Below, piece by piece: positions 26,050 through 35,282 of a DNA stretch of 64,000 bases. This stretch comes from Candidatus Calditenuaceae archaeon (GTDB lineage: Archaea > Thermoproteota > Nitrososphaeria_A > Caldarchaeales > Calditenuaceae), in contig JANXDI010000029.1 of assembly GCA_025059595.1 (NCBI GenBank), positions 93,561 to 157,560 of the forward strand, in the 5' to 3' direction. The notes under the pieces were generated by a model. It saw only the letters and a list, made by a program, of their open reading frames with translations. It was not told the DNA's origin and did not search any database. Within the stretch, counting starts at the first letter, position 1, and each line of letters begins with the position of its first letter. The position numbers were made by a program, and so were the translations under genes.

Positions 26050-27603
26050 ATGTCAGGACATGGAGCTGAGGAATTGGAGTTACACCCCCTCGAGAGGCGT
26101 GTCCTCAACCTGATTCTCTCTGAAGGGCCACTCAGCTTTGATGAGATTGCCGCGCGTCTTGGGGTGAATGTGGGGGCCGTCGCGAAGTCGGCTGAGTGGC
26201 TTGCTGGGAAGGGGTTGGCTGAGCCCTCTAAGTCCTCTGTCATCCATGTGGTGACGCTTGGTGAGGAAGGGCTGGCTTATGTTGAGAGGGGACTTCCTGA
26301 GAGGAGGCTTGTCGAGGCATTAAAATCTATGGGAGGCGAGGCCTCACTTAAACAGATTGAGTCGCTCGGAGCCTTCAGGGGAGACGAGCTTAACATAGGT
26401 ATCATCTGGGCGAAGAGGAATGGATGGATTTCGGTATTGAAGTCTGATGGGGAGGTAATGTTTCACTTAGAGAAATATCCGAGTGCTAAGACCGATGAGG
26501 AGTTGGTTCTGGAGATTTTGAAGAGGGGGGCGGTTAACTTGGAGGATTTGGGCCCTATCAGACCAGCTTGTGAGAGGCTTGGGAGGAGGCCAGGCGTTTT
26601 GAGAATGAATGAGGTGGCAAGGCATGTCCTTTCGCCGACTAAGAAGGCTTTGAGCCTCCCTCCTCAGCTTTTGGAGGAGAGGGAGGAGGTGACGCAGCTG
26701 ACGCCTGAGCTTCTGAGCAGCGGGGGCTGGAGAAGCAAAATCTTCAGAAAATACGACATCTACGCCCCTGTTAAGCCCGTGCTGGCCCCCCGGCTCCATC
26801 CGCTCACCCACATTATCGAGCTCATCAAGTCAATCTTTGTCGAGCTCGGGTTTGAGGAGATAAGAGGACCGCTGGTCGAGCTTGCTTTTTGGAACTTCGA
26901 CGCCCTCTTTCAGCCCCAAGACCATCCGGCCCGCGAAATGCACGACACATTCTACCTCTCGACACCCTCTAAGGGGCAGCCGCCAGAGCTTGCCGCGAAC
27001 GTGGGTAGAGTTCACTATGACGGAGGGGGGACAGGCTCCAAGGGTTGGGGCTATGAATGGAGCATCGAAGAGGCCTCGCGGCTAGTGCTAAGGACACACA
27101 CAACCGCGACGACAATCAGGCACTTAGCACAGAACTCCAAAAGGCCTCTTAAAGTCTTCACAATAGATAGGGTCTATCGTAACGAGAGAGTTGACTGGAG
27201 AAGGCTGGCTGAGTTTCACCAAGTCGAGGGCATACTCGTGGATAAGCGAGCGAATTTCAGAGAGTTGATGGGAATCATAAAGGAATTTTATTCGAGGATA
27301 GGCCTTAAAAAGGTCAGATTCAGGCCAAGCTACTTCCCCTATACCGAGCCATCCGCGGAGGTGGATGTCTACGTAGAGCGGAGGGGGAGCTGGGTTGAGC
27401 TAGGCGGGATGGGTATTTTCAGGCCCGAGGTTACTGCTCCGCTAGGGGTTAAGGAGCCCGTTTTGGCCTGGGGCCTCGGTCTCGAGAGGCTTGCGCTACT
27501 TCTTCTCGACGTGAACGACGCTCGGACGCTATACCAAAACGACCTAAGATGGCTTCTCTCGCTCAGCCCACTCAGGCTTGAGAAGACAAGGGTGAGCGGC
27601 TAA
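26050..27603 (+). CDS. pheS: Phenylalanyl-tRNA synthetase alpha subunit
   Basis: Catalytic subunit of PheRS (class II). N-terminal winged-helix DNA/RNA-binding repeats (about 1-200) precede the core, with motif 2 'HTTATTIRHLAQ' to 'FTIDRVYRNERVDWRRLAEFHQVEG' and motif 3 in 'GLGLERLALLLLDVNDAR'. Length (517) is that of the archaeal/eukaryotic alpha chain. It is followed after 2 nt by pheT, and prephenate dehydratase for phenylalanine synthesis is convergent next door. Confidence 0.96.
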   Translation: MSGHGAEELELHPLERRVLNLILSEGPLSFDEIAARLGVNVGAVAKSAEWLAGKGLAEPSKSSVIHVVTLGEEGLAYVERGLPERRLVEALKSMGGEASLKQIESLGAFRGDELNIGIIWAKRNGWISVLKSDGEVMFHLEKYPSAKTDEELVLEILKRGAVNLEDLGPIRPACERLGRRPGVLRMNEVARHVLSPTKKALSLPPQLLEEREEVTQLTPELLSSGGWRSKIFRKYDIYAPVKPVLAPRLHPLTHIIELIKSIFVELGFEEIRGPLVELAFWNFDALFQPQDHPAREMHDTFYLSTPSKGQPPELAANVGRVHYDGGGTGSKGWGYEWSIEEASRLVLRTHTTATTIRHLAQNSKRPLKVFTIDRVYRNERVDWRRLAEFHQVEGILVDKRANFRELMGIIKEFYSRIGLKKVRFRPSYFPYTEPSAEVDVYVERRGSWVELGGMGIFRPEVTAPLGVKEPVLAWGLGLERLALLLLDVNDARTLYQNDLRWLLSLSPLRLEKTRVSG

Positions 27604-27605
27604 AC

Positions 27606-29267
27606 ATGCCTGCACTCACGCTAAACGTGAATCGACTGTCCAGGCTTGTGGGTAAGGAGCTGACACCGGGCGAAATTGCAGAGTTGACGGCCTCTCTCGG
27701 AATGTCCGTCGAGGAGGTCAGTGATACGGAGGTTAAGGTTGAGTATAACCCTAATAGACCTGATTTTGGATGCCATGTCTCACTCGCCAGAGCTTTGAGG
27801 GGCATTTTGGGAATCGAGTTAGGTTCAAGGAGATACTCTGCAAGGGGTTCCAGTGTAGCTGTCGAGGCTGAACCTAGCGTCGAGGCCGTCAGACCGATCA
27901 TCGCATGCGCCTTAGTCCGCTCACTCACTCTGGGCGAGGAGGAAATCGCGGACCTCATAGTCCTTCAGGAGGACCTGCACTGGGTTTTAGGTAGAGACCG
28001 GCGGAAAGTTGCCATCGGCCTCCACGACTACACGAGGGTTAGGCCGCCCTTCATCTACAGGGGAGTAGGATTATCCGACATTAGATTCATTCCATTAGGC
28101 TCTTACGAGGAGATGACGCCGCAGGAGATTCTTGAGGAGCATCCTACCGGGAAGAAATACTCTTGGATACTGAAGGGCAAGAATCTCGCCCCCATAATTC
28201 TGGACAGCAGGGGCAACGTCCTCTCATTCCCACCAATAATCAACGCATCCTTGACTGAGCTCAGGCCGGGAGCGAAGGATATCTTCATAGACGTGACAGG
28301 CACGGACGAGAAGGCAGTCAATCAGGCCCTGAACATCCTTGTAACCACACTCATCGATATGGGTGGAGTCGCATATCAGACTTTAATAAGGTACGTGGGG
28401 AGACGGAGGAAGGTCTACACCCCAGACCTCACACCATCGAAGTGGGTTCTTGACCCGAAGTACGTCTCTACCCTAATCGGGCTGGATGCCTCTGGCGCGA
28501 CCGCGGTGAAGGCACTTAAGCGGATGAGGATGAACGCTAGGCTGTTTAGAGGGAAGGTGCTTGTCGAGGTGCCTCCATATAGGGTCGATATTTTGCATCA
28601 GGTGGATTTAGTGGAGGATGTAGCCATAGGCATGGGGTATCATGGGCTTGAGCCTGTCCTCCCGGCAACAGCTGGACTTGGGGCGCTCCTCGAGTCCTCA
28701 AGGATCTTGGCGCTAATTAGGCCGCTGATGCTAGCGATGGGTTACACGGAGGTTGTGAACACGACACTTTCCCACAGTGAGCGAGATTTCAAGTGGATGC
28801 TCATCCCTGGAGAGCCGGGCATTCGGATACTCAACCCCGTCTCAACGCTTTACGACAGCATGAGGGAGATGCTGTTACCCGGCCTCCTCTCGAACCTCGC
28901 CGCCAACTCCATGAACCCCTACCCGCAGCGAATTTTCGAGCTGGGAGACGTGATGGTAAGAGACGACACTCTACCGGAGAGGGCCAGAAGAGAGACGCAC
29001 CTCGCCTTTGCGACGTGCCACTCAACAGCATCATTCTCCGAGATAAAATCCCATCTTGAGGAGATTTTCAGAACCATGGAATTAGATGCTAGACTCTCCT
29101 CGAAAGACTACCCCTTCTTCATCCCCGGACGTGGTGCTGCTGTCTTGTTAGGGGAGGTTGAAGTCGGATTCATGGGCGAGGTTCATCCGGCCGTATTAGA
29201 GAATTTTGGGCTCTACATGCCGACAGCTGGTTGCGAACTTAATCTCTCACTGGCGGGCCTATTTTAG
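27606..29267 (+). CDS. pheT: Phenylalanyl-tRNA synthetase beta subunit
   Basis: Beta subunit of the alpha2-beta2 PheRS, 553 residues, the shorter archaeal/eukaryotic form without the bacterial OB-fold extension. The N-terminal 'VEYNPNRPDFGCHVSLARALRG', the B3/4 editing region (about 85-260) and B5 with 'PPYRVDILHQVDLVEDVAIGMGY' are recognisable. The C-terminal segment 'GEVEVGFMGEVHPAVLENF' matches the pseudo-catalytic domain. Directly follows pheS and stops 17 nt from the convergent pheA. Confidence 0.96.
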   Translation: MPALTLNVNRLSRLVGKELTPGEIAELTASLGMSVEEVSDTEVKVEYNPNRPDFGCHVSLARALRGILGIELGSRRYSARGSSVAVEAEPSVEAVRPIIACALVRSLTLGEEEIADLIVLQEDLHWVLGRDRRKVAIGLHDYTRVRPPFIYRGVGLSDIRFIPLGSYEEMTPQEILEEHPTGKKYSWILKGKNLAPIILDSRGNVLSFPPIINASLTELRPGAKDIFIDVTGTDEKAVNQALNILVTTLIDMGGVAYQTLIRYVGRRRKVYTPDLTPSKWVLDPKYVSTLIGLDASGATAVKALKRMRMNARLFRGKVLVEVPPYRVDILHQVDLVEDVAIGMGYHGLEPVLPATAGLGALLESSRILALIRPLMLAMGYTEVVNTTLSHSERDFKWMLIPGEPGIRILNPVSTLYDSMREMLLPGLLSNLAANSMNPYPQRIFELGDVMVRDDTLPERARRETHLAFATCHSTASFSEIKSHLEEIFRTMELDARLSSKDYPFFIPGRGAAVLLGEVEVGFMGEVHPAVLENFGLYMPTAGCELNLSLAGLF

Positions 29268-29283
29268 GCATGTGCAGCTTAAT

Positions 29284-30120
29284 CTAATGGTCGGAGGGGT
29301 TGTCAGACCAAGCAGGATATGAGCCGAGAACTTTCAAGAGAATGGACCTGCCTGCGAGCTCCGAGAGAGCGTCTTTTACTCTCTCCTCGCTGATATGCCC
29401 CTCAAAGTCAACATAGAAGTTGTATTGCCACGGCCTCGCCCTCGTCGGGCGCGACTCTATCTTGGTCAGGTTTATCCCTCGCTTTGCGAAGGCCCCTAAG
29501 GCCTCGTAGAGCGCACCCGGCTTGTGTGGTAGGGCGAAGATTATGCTGGTCTTCTCCCTCTCCGCTCTCGGCGGCTCACCTCTACCAATCACAAAGAACC
29601 TCGTGAAGTTTCTACCATAATCTTCAATTCCCCGAGCCAATATCTCCATGCCATGAATCTCTGCGGCCCTCGCACTCGCTATGGCTGCGAGAGACTTGTC
29701 TCCTGTCTCCTTGACCAGTCTCACGGCGGCCGCTGTGTCGTAGTGGCTTATCGTCTCGAGGCCTAGTGAGGCTAGATAGGCTCTACACTGGGCCAGGGCC
29801 TGTGGATGGGAGACAACCCTCCTCAGACCGTCGATAGTCGCGCCGGGGAGGCTGATGAGGCAGTGGGAGATTCGGAGGTTTATCTCACCAATGACTTTTA
29901 GGCTCGTCGTGAGTAATGCGTCATAGGACTCGCCTACGCTTCCCTCTATGCTATTTTCAACCGGGACCACACCCGCCTCAACCTCCCCCGCCTCGACGCT
30001 CATAAAGACCATAGAAATGGTCTTCCGCGGTTGGGGCTCTGCTTTCTCGCCAAAATAACGTATCACGGCCTCCTCGCTGTAGGCCCCCCTCTCACCCTGA
30101 AAAGCCACCCTCAACCCCAA
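29284..30120 (-). CDS. pheA: Prephenate dehydratase
   Basis: Converts prephenate to phenylpyruvate in phenylalanine synthesis. The 278-residue protein has the catalytic domain (about 1-180) with GERGAYSEEA, VVPVENSIEGSV and NFTRFFVIG (the TRF motif), and a C-terminal ACT domain with KPGALYEALGAF and the phenylalanine-binding ESRP. It is a stand-alone dehydratase without chorismate mutase. Convergent with pheST, so charging and making phenylalanine are clustered. Confidence 0.96.
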   Translation of the reverse strand: MGLRVAFQGERGAYSEEAVIRYFGEKAEPQPRKTISMVFMSVEAGEVEAGVVPVENSIEGSVGESYDALLTTSLKVIGEINLRISHCLISLPGATIDGLRRVVSHPQALAQCRAYLASLGLETISHYDTAAAVRLVKETGDKSLAAIASARAAEIHGMEILARGIEDYGRNFTRFFVIGRGEPPRAEREKTSIIFALPHKPGALYEALGAFAKRGINLTKIESRPTRARPWQYNFYVDFEGHISEERVKDALSELAGRSILLKVLGSYPAWSDNPSDH

Positions 30121-30150
30121 TAGATAACACTCGCCATCCTAAAAACCCAT

Positions 30151-31101
30151 TCAGCCTCGACTCGGACTCCTCTCTCGAAGTGCTTTAATGAGGGCTGGTA
30201 TAAATTGGTAGAGGTCATGAGTGACTGAGTAGTCCGCCTCTCTGTGAATTGGAGCGGATGGGTCGCTGTTCACGGCCACGATAATTTTAGAGCCCCTCAC
30301 GCCAATCGTATGTTGGACCTGACCAGAGATTCCTATGGCTATGTAGAGTTGCGGGCTTATCCACCTCCCGGAGAGGCCGACATGCCTGTCCTCAGGCATC
30401 CAGCCGAGGTCGCTGGAGATTGGCCTACTACAGGCCAACTCTGCACCCAGCAGTCTTGCCAGCTCCTCCGCAAGCCTCAAATCCTCCCGCTTCTTGAAGC
30501 CGCGCCCAACCGAGACTACAACTTTGGCCCTCGAAAGCTCCGCACCTCCTCTCTCTGCAACCTCGACACTGAGTAGCTTCGGAGTCCTACGCCCTGATGT
30601 TACCGCACCCAGCTTAACCACTTCTATGGAGGTGGCGTCTCTTCTACGGGGGCTCCTCCCCATCGGCTGAAAAGTTAGAAACGCAGGGAACCTCTTAACC
30701 TCGAGGCTCTCAACATACCCTCCTCCAAGGGTAGGCCTCTCGACAACTAATTTCCCTTCTTCGAGGCTTATGTTGGTGCAGTCGTTTACACAAGCCGATG
30801 CGAGACTCTGCCCCACACGGGCGAATAATTCCCTATACATTTTCCTCGAAGGGGCCAAGACAAGCAGAGTATCGGCGCCCGTCACCAAATCTCTGAGCGC
30901 CCCAGCCAGCGCCTCACTCTGAGCCTCATCGAACCTTTCGACCGCATAAATCTTCTTTAGGCCAAGCGTCTCAACAGCCCTTTCACCTAACAGCCGGTCA
31001 GGGACAAAAGCCTCAGCATACTCTAAGCCAACCGAGTCTAGAACACCCCTAAGCCCTAAAACATCTTCAAGCTCACCAGCAACTATCAGTGACCGCTTCA
31101 C
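30151..31101 (-). CDS. etfA: Electron transfer flavoprotein alpha subunit
   Basis: FAD-binding alpha subunit (FixB/EtfA) of an electron transfer flavoprotein, 316 residues. The diagnostic C-terminal FAD motif is 'LYIAIGISGQVQHTIGVRGS' followed by VAVNSDPSAPIHREADY. A variable N-terminal domain precedes it. The ATG overlaps the etfB stop by 4 nt. No acyl-CoA dehydrogenase, FixC or ferredoxin gene is adjacent, so the electron donor and acceptor are unknown; transfer to the quinone pool is a family-based guess. Confidence 0.92.
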   Translation of the reverse strand: MKRSLIVAGELEDVLGLRGVLDSVGLEYAEAFVPDRLLGERAVETLGLKKIYAVERFDEAQSEALAGALRDLVTGADTLLVLAPSRKMYRELFARVGQSLASACVNDCTNISLEEGKLVVERPTLGGGYVESLEVKRFPAFLTFQPMGRSPRRRDATSIEVVKLGAVTSGRRTPKLLSVEVAERGGAELSRAKVVVSVGRGFKKREDLRLAEELARLLGAELACSRPISSDLGWMPEDRHVGLSGRWISPQLYIAIGISGQVQHTIGVRGSKIIVAVNSDPSAPIHREADYSVTHDLYQFIPALIKALRERSPSRG

Positions 31102-31871
31102 CCCCTTAACACCCCCTCCTTCTCTAAGGCCTCAACCAGCTTCACGGCACATGCGTCTGGCTCTCCTGTTAAGACTACTCCTCTCCTGCTGGTCTTCAGA
31201 AGCTTGACCGTGAGCCTTTCGACCTGAGGTTGAATTAAGTCTTCCTGTAGTCCGAGCTCAGATAATTCGACTCGCGTCATGGGTTTCCTTGATGCAGCCC
31301 TAATCATAAGTAGGCTCGGAAGCCTAGGAGAAGCCAGCTCAAGACTCGCAGTGATTATCACGGGCAAATCGCATTCAAGGTTTTCAACCCTATCCTCGAG
31401 GGCGCGCTTCACTCTCACAACACTGCCGGATAGCTCGATCTTCAACGCATGAGTCACGCAAGGTATGCTGAGAATTTCCGAGAGCCTCGGCCCTAGCTGA
31501 TAGTTGCCCGAGTCGGAAGATGCCTCGCCGCAAAAAAGGATTTCCGCATCGCCTGCCTTTTTTGAGAGCCTCGAGAGGACGTTAGATGTCACCCAGCTGT
31601 CCGCGAGCCTCAACACTGGGTCGCTGACATAGAGGCATCTGTCCGCGCCAGCAGCCAGCGCCTCGCGGAGGACGAGCTCATTCAATTCCGCACCAGCTGA
31701 GAGAACAACCACCTCACCGCCAAACTCCTCCTTAATCCGCACAGCGGCCTCAAGGGCCACAATATCCGACTCACCCAGCCTAAGCGTAGCCCTATCCAAC
31801 CTCGGTGCGAGGCTTGAAGGGTCGTGTTCAAGAGTCGAGACATCAGGAACCTGCTTAACGAACACATGCAT
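31098..31871 (-). CDS. etfB: Electron transfer flavoprotein beta subunit
   Basis: AMP/FAD-binding beta subunit (FixA/EtfB), about 257 residues, with HVFVKQVPDV at the start, 'ESDIVALEAAVRIKEEFGGEVVVLSAG', 'ALAAGADRCLYVSD' and GEASSDSGNYQLGP. ATG 31871 is chosen because a TATA-like TTTATTTATAG at 31912-31922 predicts transcription from about 31891, downstream of the upstream in-frame GTG at 31901. Forms one operon with etfA. Confidence 0.92.
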   Translation of the reverse strand: MHVFVKQVPDVSTLEHDPSSLAPRLDRATLRLGESDIVALEAAVRIKEEFGGEVVVLSAGAELNELVLREALAAGADRCLYVSDPVLRLADSWVTSNVLSRLSKKAGDAEILFCGEASSDSGNYQLGPRLSEILSIPCVTHALKIELSGSVVRVKRALEDRVENLECDLPVIITASLELASPRLPSLLMIRAASRKPMTRVELSELGLQEDLIQPQVERLTVKLLKTSRRGVVLTGEPDACAVKLVEALEKEGVLRG

Positions 31872-31911
31872 CACTGGCAATTCCTGCGCTCGGAATTTCA
31901 CGCAGACGGCC

Positions 31912-31922
31912 TTTATTTATAG
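31912..31922 (-). promoter_or_regulatory. TATA-like element of etfBA
   Basis: RC of TTTATTTATAG sits about 46 nt before the etfB ATG, giving a predicted leader of about 20 nt. Confidence 0.4.
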
Positions 31923-31971
31923 TGGTGCAAACCGCGGCAGGGGAGAGGAAAAGTGATTTGTGGAGAATGGA

Positions 31972-31980
31972 GATATAAAT
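31972..31980 (+). promoter_or_regulatory. TATA-like element of the flavin protein/UbiA-fusion operon
   Basis: GATATAAAT is centred 29 nt before ATG 32005, supporting that start and a leaderless transcript. Confidence 0.5.
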
Positions 31981-32004
31981 AAAGGGCCTCTTGTGGGTGG
32001 ATTG

Positions 32005-32499
32005 ATGCAGACCTCCAAGCTCCCTGACTATGTTGAGGAGGTTCTCGAGGGGGCGCTAGTCGCGATTTTAACCGTTATTGACGAGAAGGGCGAGCCAGTC
32101 TCCCACCCCATGTTACCCCTTTATGACCGCGAGAGTGGGCTGCTTTACTTCACATCTAGCATACTTTTCAGTAAGAAGCTCTCCCACATCAAAAGAAATT
32201 CCAAGGTCTCGGTTCTAGTCTCACACCGCGATTATGTGAAATCGAATAGTTTTCACGCTGTTCAGATTAAGGGTGAAGCCCGAGTTCTAGACCGGAACCT
32301 GAGTGATGAATGGCAGCGTCTGCTACCTCTCTGGAGACGAAAAGAGCCATATATCGAGCGTTTCATCAAGCAGAGATTCGCCATCCCACTCTTCTGGGAG
32401 CGCGCCGTAATTGAAGTCCGCCCCAAACTTGTCACCGTCTGGGTGGATGGCGACTTGGAGAAGGAGCCGTCAGTCCTCAAGCTGGGTGAGATGGCATGA
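32005..32499 (+). CDS. Pyridoxamine 5'-phosphate oxidase-like flavin-binding protein
   Basis: A protein of about 164 residues with the split-barrel flavin-binding fold: 'ALVAILTVIDEKGEPVSHPML' at the start, LLYFTSS, KLSHIKRNSKVSVLV and a terminal 'AVIEVRPKLVTVW' strand. Related proteins bind FMN or F420 and reduce various substrates; its own substrate is unknown. The start at 32005 rather than the in-frame ATG 31960 is favoured by the TATA spacing. It overlaps by 4 nt the next gene, which begins with a second, divergent copy of this domain, so the two may act together. Confidence 0.8.
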   Translation: MQTSKLPDYVEEVLEGALVAILTVIDEKGEPVSHPMLPLYDRESGLLYFTSSILFSKKLSHIKRNSKVSVLVSHRDYVKSNSFHAVQIKGEARVLDRNLSDEWQRLLPLWRRKEPYIERFIKQRFAIPLFWERAVIEVRPKLVTVWVDGDLEKEPSVLKLGEMA

Positions 32500-33815
32500 T
32501 TCGGAGAGAGGATTTGAAGAACTTTGAGCAGGCCGCTTTGGCGTTTATTGATGAGGACGGCTACCCTTCAACAATTCCAGTTACACCCTTTGAGAGGGAC
32601 GGAACTTTTGCGTTTAGGCTTCCCAGAGGTGTGGAGGGCCGGAAAATCGAGGGTAAGAGGGTTAACCTGCTGTTAAACCATATAACGCCGATACCGTCAG
32701 GCGGATATACTGACAGAAGATATGTCGGGTTCAAGGGCTCCGCAACCATACGTGAGGAACTTCTCGAGCTGAAGGCTGAAAGGAAGTACGGCTGGGACGA
32801 GAAAGTGACGCCCTTCCCCGAATATGTTGAGGTCTCAACGCCGCGTGCGAAAAGCTATCTTGAAGATATCGGAAAGAAGCTCGGCTACACGTTCAAACCC
32901 GGCATCGGCCTTTTTTGGACGGTTTTCAGAGCCGTTAGAATGCCTTTCCTCGTAGCCACCGCGACTCCAGTGACTGTCGGAGCGGCCGCTGCTTTTTACC
33001 AAGGCTTTTTCGACCCGCTACTATTTGCCTTAACGCTGCTCGGTCTGTCGTTCATCCACCTAGCCTTGAACGTCGCGAACGACTACTTCGATACACTGTT
33101 AGGCGCTGACGTACTCAATAAGAGGCCGACTCCGTTTAGCGGAGGCTCGAGAGCGATTATTTATGGAATCCTTAATCCGCAGGAGGCTAGGATACTCTAC
33201 TCCTCGCTGTTTGCTGCCGGAGTGAGCATAGGAGCCTTCCTCGCAATGACTCGAGGCGTGCTAGAGATAGTTTCACTCACCGCACTCGGGTTTTTCCTTT
33301 CATATTACTACACAGCCCCACCGATAAAGTTAGCTTACCGAGGATTAGGAGAGCTCGCCGTCTTCTTGGGCTTCGGTCCCGTAATCGTTATGGGGACATA
33401 CTTTGTTCAGGCACAGAGTCTCAGCCTAAGCGCCTTAATGGCGTCCATCCCCATGGGAATACTTGTCATGCAAATACTTTACGTCAACGAAATTCCAGAT
33501 GCGCCATACGATAGACAAGCGGGTAAGATGACGCTTCTCACGAGACTCTCCAGAAAGCAGGCGCTGGTCTTCCTCGCGACATCTATGACCGCCACATACC
33601 TGAGCATAGCACTGATACCTCTCCTAAGGCTTGGCCCCCCAACTGTTCTAGCCGCCTTAGCAACCATTCCCCTAAGCTATAAGGTATTTCGCGGTGTTGT
33701 GCAGAGCTTCGGCGAGCCATACTCCATGATAGGCACCATGTCTCTAAACGTGAAGAACACGACCTTGACCGGGCTCCTCATCGCCGCTGGATATGTTGCA
33801 GGAGCATTAGTCTGA
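32496..33815 (+). CDS. Fusion: flavin-binding split-barrel domain + UbiA prenyltransferase
   Basis: A 439-residue two-part protein. Residues about 1-125 resemble a pyridoxamine-phosphate-oxidase-type split barrel ('QAALAFIDEDGYPSTIPVTP', 'YVGFKGSATI'). From about 145 on it is a polytopic UbiA-family prenyltransferase with NVANDYFDTLLGAD (first Asp motif, NDYFD at 195-199), PFSGGSRAI, 'YYTAPPIKLAYRGLGE' and the second motif NEIPDAPYDRQAGK. The UbiA part looks most like MenA-type aromatic prenyltransferases of quinone synthesis. No frameshift separates the parts, so it is a genuine in-frame fusion. A job in membrane quinone synthesis is inference. Confidence 0.8.
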   Translation: MIRREDLKNFEQAALAFIDEDGYPSTIPVTPFERDGTFAFRLPRGVEGRKIEGKRVNLLLNHITPIPSGGYTDRRYVGFKGSATIREELLELKAERKYGWDEKVTPFPEYVEVSTPRAKSYLEDIGKKLGYTFKPGIGLFWTVFRAVRMPFLVATATPVTVGAAAAFYQGFFDPLLFALTLLGLSFIHLALNVANDYFDTLLGADVLNKRPTPFSGGSRAIIYGILNPQEARILYSSLFAAGVSIGAFLAMTRGVLEIVSLTALGFFLSYYYTAPPIKLAYRGLGELAVFLGFGPVIVMGTYFVQAQSLSLSALMASIPMGILVMQILYVNEIPDAPYDRQAGKMTLLTRLSRKQALVFLATSMTATYLSIALIPLLRLGPPTVLAALATIPLSYKVFRGVVQSFGEPYSMIGTMSLNVKNTTLTGLLIAAGYVAGALV

Positions 33816-33822
33816 GGACACG

Positions 33823-35241
33823 TTATTTACGCGGAATTTGCCTCCTTTCCCTCTCGACCACTCTCAAATCCGGCCAAGAGACTCTAAACGATAGTGGGAC
33901 GCATATTAGGGATAAAGCTAAGGCCGTACCGAAGGAAGTTAAGCTGGGGGCGTATATCGTCTCAAGCGAGCCAAGCTCTAACTCAGAGTGTGCGAAAGGT
34001 GCCCACATCGCTTGTGTGCCCACCGAGCCACCGAAGCTCCTAAAGAATGTCAGGATAGATGTTAGAAACCCCATTTCCGAGTATGATGCCAAGGTCTGGA
34101 TAGTGATTAAAGTCGTTGGAACTGTTAGCCCCATGGAGGAGCCAAGTAGAATCAGGGGAGGGATGAGTAACCAGTAGCTAGAGGCGAATATGCCAGCTGA
34201 GACGAGGAGGCTAAAAGCCGCGGCGAAGAGGCTTATGCCAGTTTTGATAAGTGGGGCAGGCCCATATCTAACAATAAGTCGTGAGGATATATTTGCCGCG
34301 AGGACCCAGCCGAGCGTTGCCGGGGCCATCATTAAGCCGGCCTCAGTTGGCGCAAGGCCATAGAACCACTGTAGTATTGGAGGTATAACTGTGACTGTTC
34401 CGAAGAATGCAAAGCCAATCAGAAGGTTGATGGTGAAGATGGTGAAGTTTAGCCTCTCTGATAAGAGACCGAAGGGGATAAATGGCGTGGCTACGCGTCT
34501 CTCGACACGAATTAAGAGAGGTATGGCACAGATTAACAGAACTATCATGAAAACCGTTATCTGCCAGCCAAAGAGCGGGGCGTCGATGAGTATTAGAAGT
34601 GAGGAGGCGATGATGGTGAAGAGTATGAAGCCTTTAGCGTCGAGTTTCCTTTGCATCCGATTAGTGGATAGAATTTTCAGGTTCCGGAGGCTCATGAAAA
34701 GAGCCATTAGGGCTGGGGGAATGTTTATGAGATAGACCCAGCGCCATCCAAGTGTATCAACTATCACACCCCCCATGGGTGGACCTAAAATGCTCCCAAC
34801 CGCCCAAACGGTTGAAGTATAACCCGTCACACGCCCCCTTTCTTCGAGGGTAAAGAGGTCTCCAATAATCGTGAAAGTGAGCGCGAAGAGAGCTCCTGAA
34901 CCCATACCCTGTAAAAGTCTGAAAAAGATTAGCGACTCCATGCTCCAGGAAGCGCCACAGAGCAGGGAGCACGTAGCGAAGAGGAGGAGGCCCGTGTTGT
35001 ATATAATCGGGCGCCCATATAGGTCTGAGAGCCTCCCCCACACCGGTATTGAAATCGTTGATGAGAAGATGAAAATCGTGATAGGCCAGTTGTAAAGGGC
35101 CTGTCCCCCTAGCTCCAAGACGGCCTTGGGCATAGCGATTGGAACAATGGTCCCCTCCAGAGAGGCCATAAACAAGCCCGTTATGAGTCCCAGCAATACG
35201 CGCCACTTGTTGATGGTGTCGCCGGCCATAAAGTTAGACAC
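33823..35241 (-). CDS. MFS multidrug exporter, DHA2 (14-helix) type
   Basis: Proton-driven exporter of 472 residues with about 14 hydrophobic segments. MFS motif A is GRLSDLYGRP (about 69-78), motif C lies in VGSILGPPMGGV (about 145-156), and 'LQGMGSGALFAL' and LGWRWVYLINIP are typical of the EmrB/QacA group. It probably exports lipophilic compounds; the substrate is not predictable. It is convergent with the UbiA fusion gene, 8 nt between stops, and is single. Confidence 0.9.
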   Translation of the reverse strand: MSNFMAGDTINKWRVLLGLITGLFMASLEGTIVPIAMPKAVLELGGQALYNWPITIFIFSSTISIPVWGRLSDLYGRPIIYNTGLLLFATCSLLCGASWSMESLIFFRLLQGMGSGALFALTFTIIGDLFTLEERGRVTGYTSTVWAVGSILGPPMGGVIVDTLGWRWVYLINIPPALMALFMSLRNLKILSTNRMQRKLDAKGFILFTIIASSLLILIDAPLFGWQITVFMIVLLICAIPLLIRVERRVATPFIPFGLLSERLNFTIFTINLLIGFAFFGTVTVIPPILQWFYGLAPTEAGLMMAPATLGWVLAANISSRLIVRYGPAPLIKTGISLFAAAFSLLVSAGIFASSYWLLIPPLILLGSSMGLTVPTTLITIQTLASYSEMGFLTSILTFFRSFGGSVGTQAMWAPFAHSELELGSLETIYAPSLTSFGTALALSLICVPLSFRVSWPDLRVVERERRQIPRK

Positions 35242-35282
35242 TTCCTATAACGGATTTAAACATATCTAAGTGGGCATGAGGC

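Noticed and set aside
31872..31901. etfB start at GTG 31901
   Set aside because: The TATA-like element at 31912-31922 predicts transcription starting downstream of it; ATG 31871 matches the family start.
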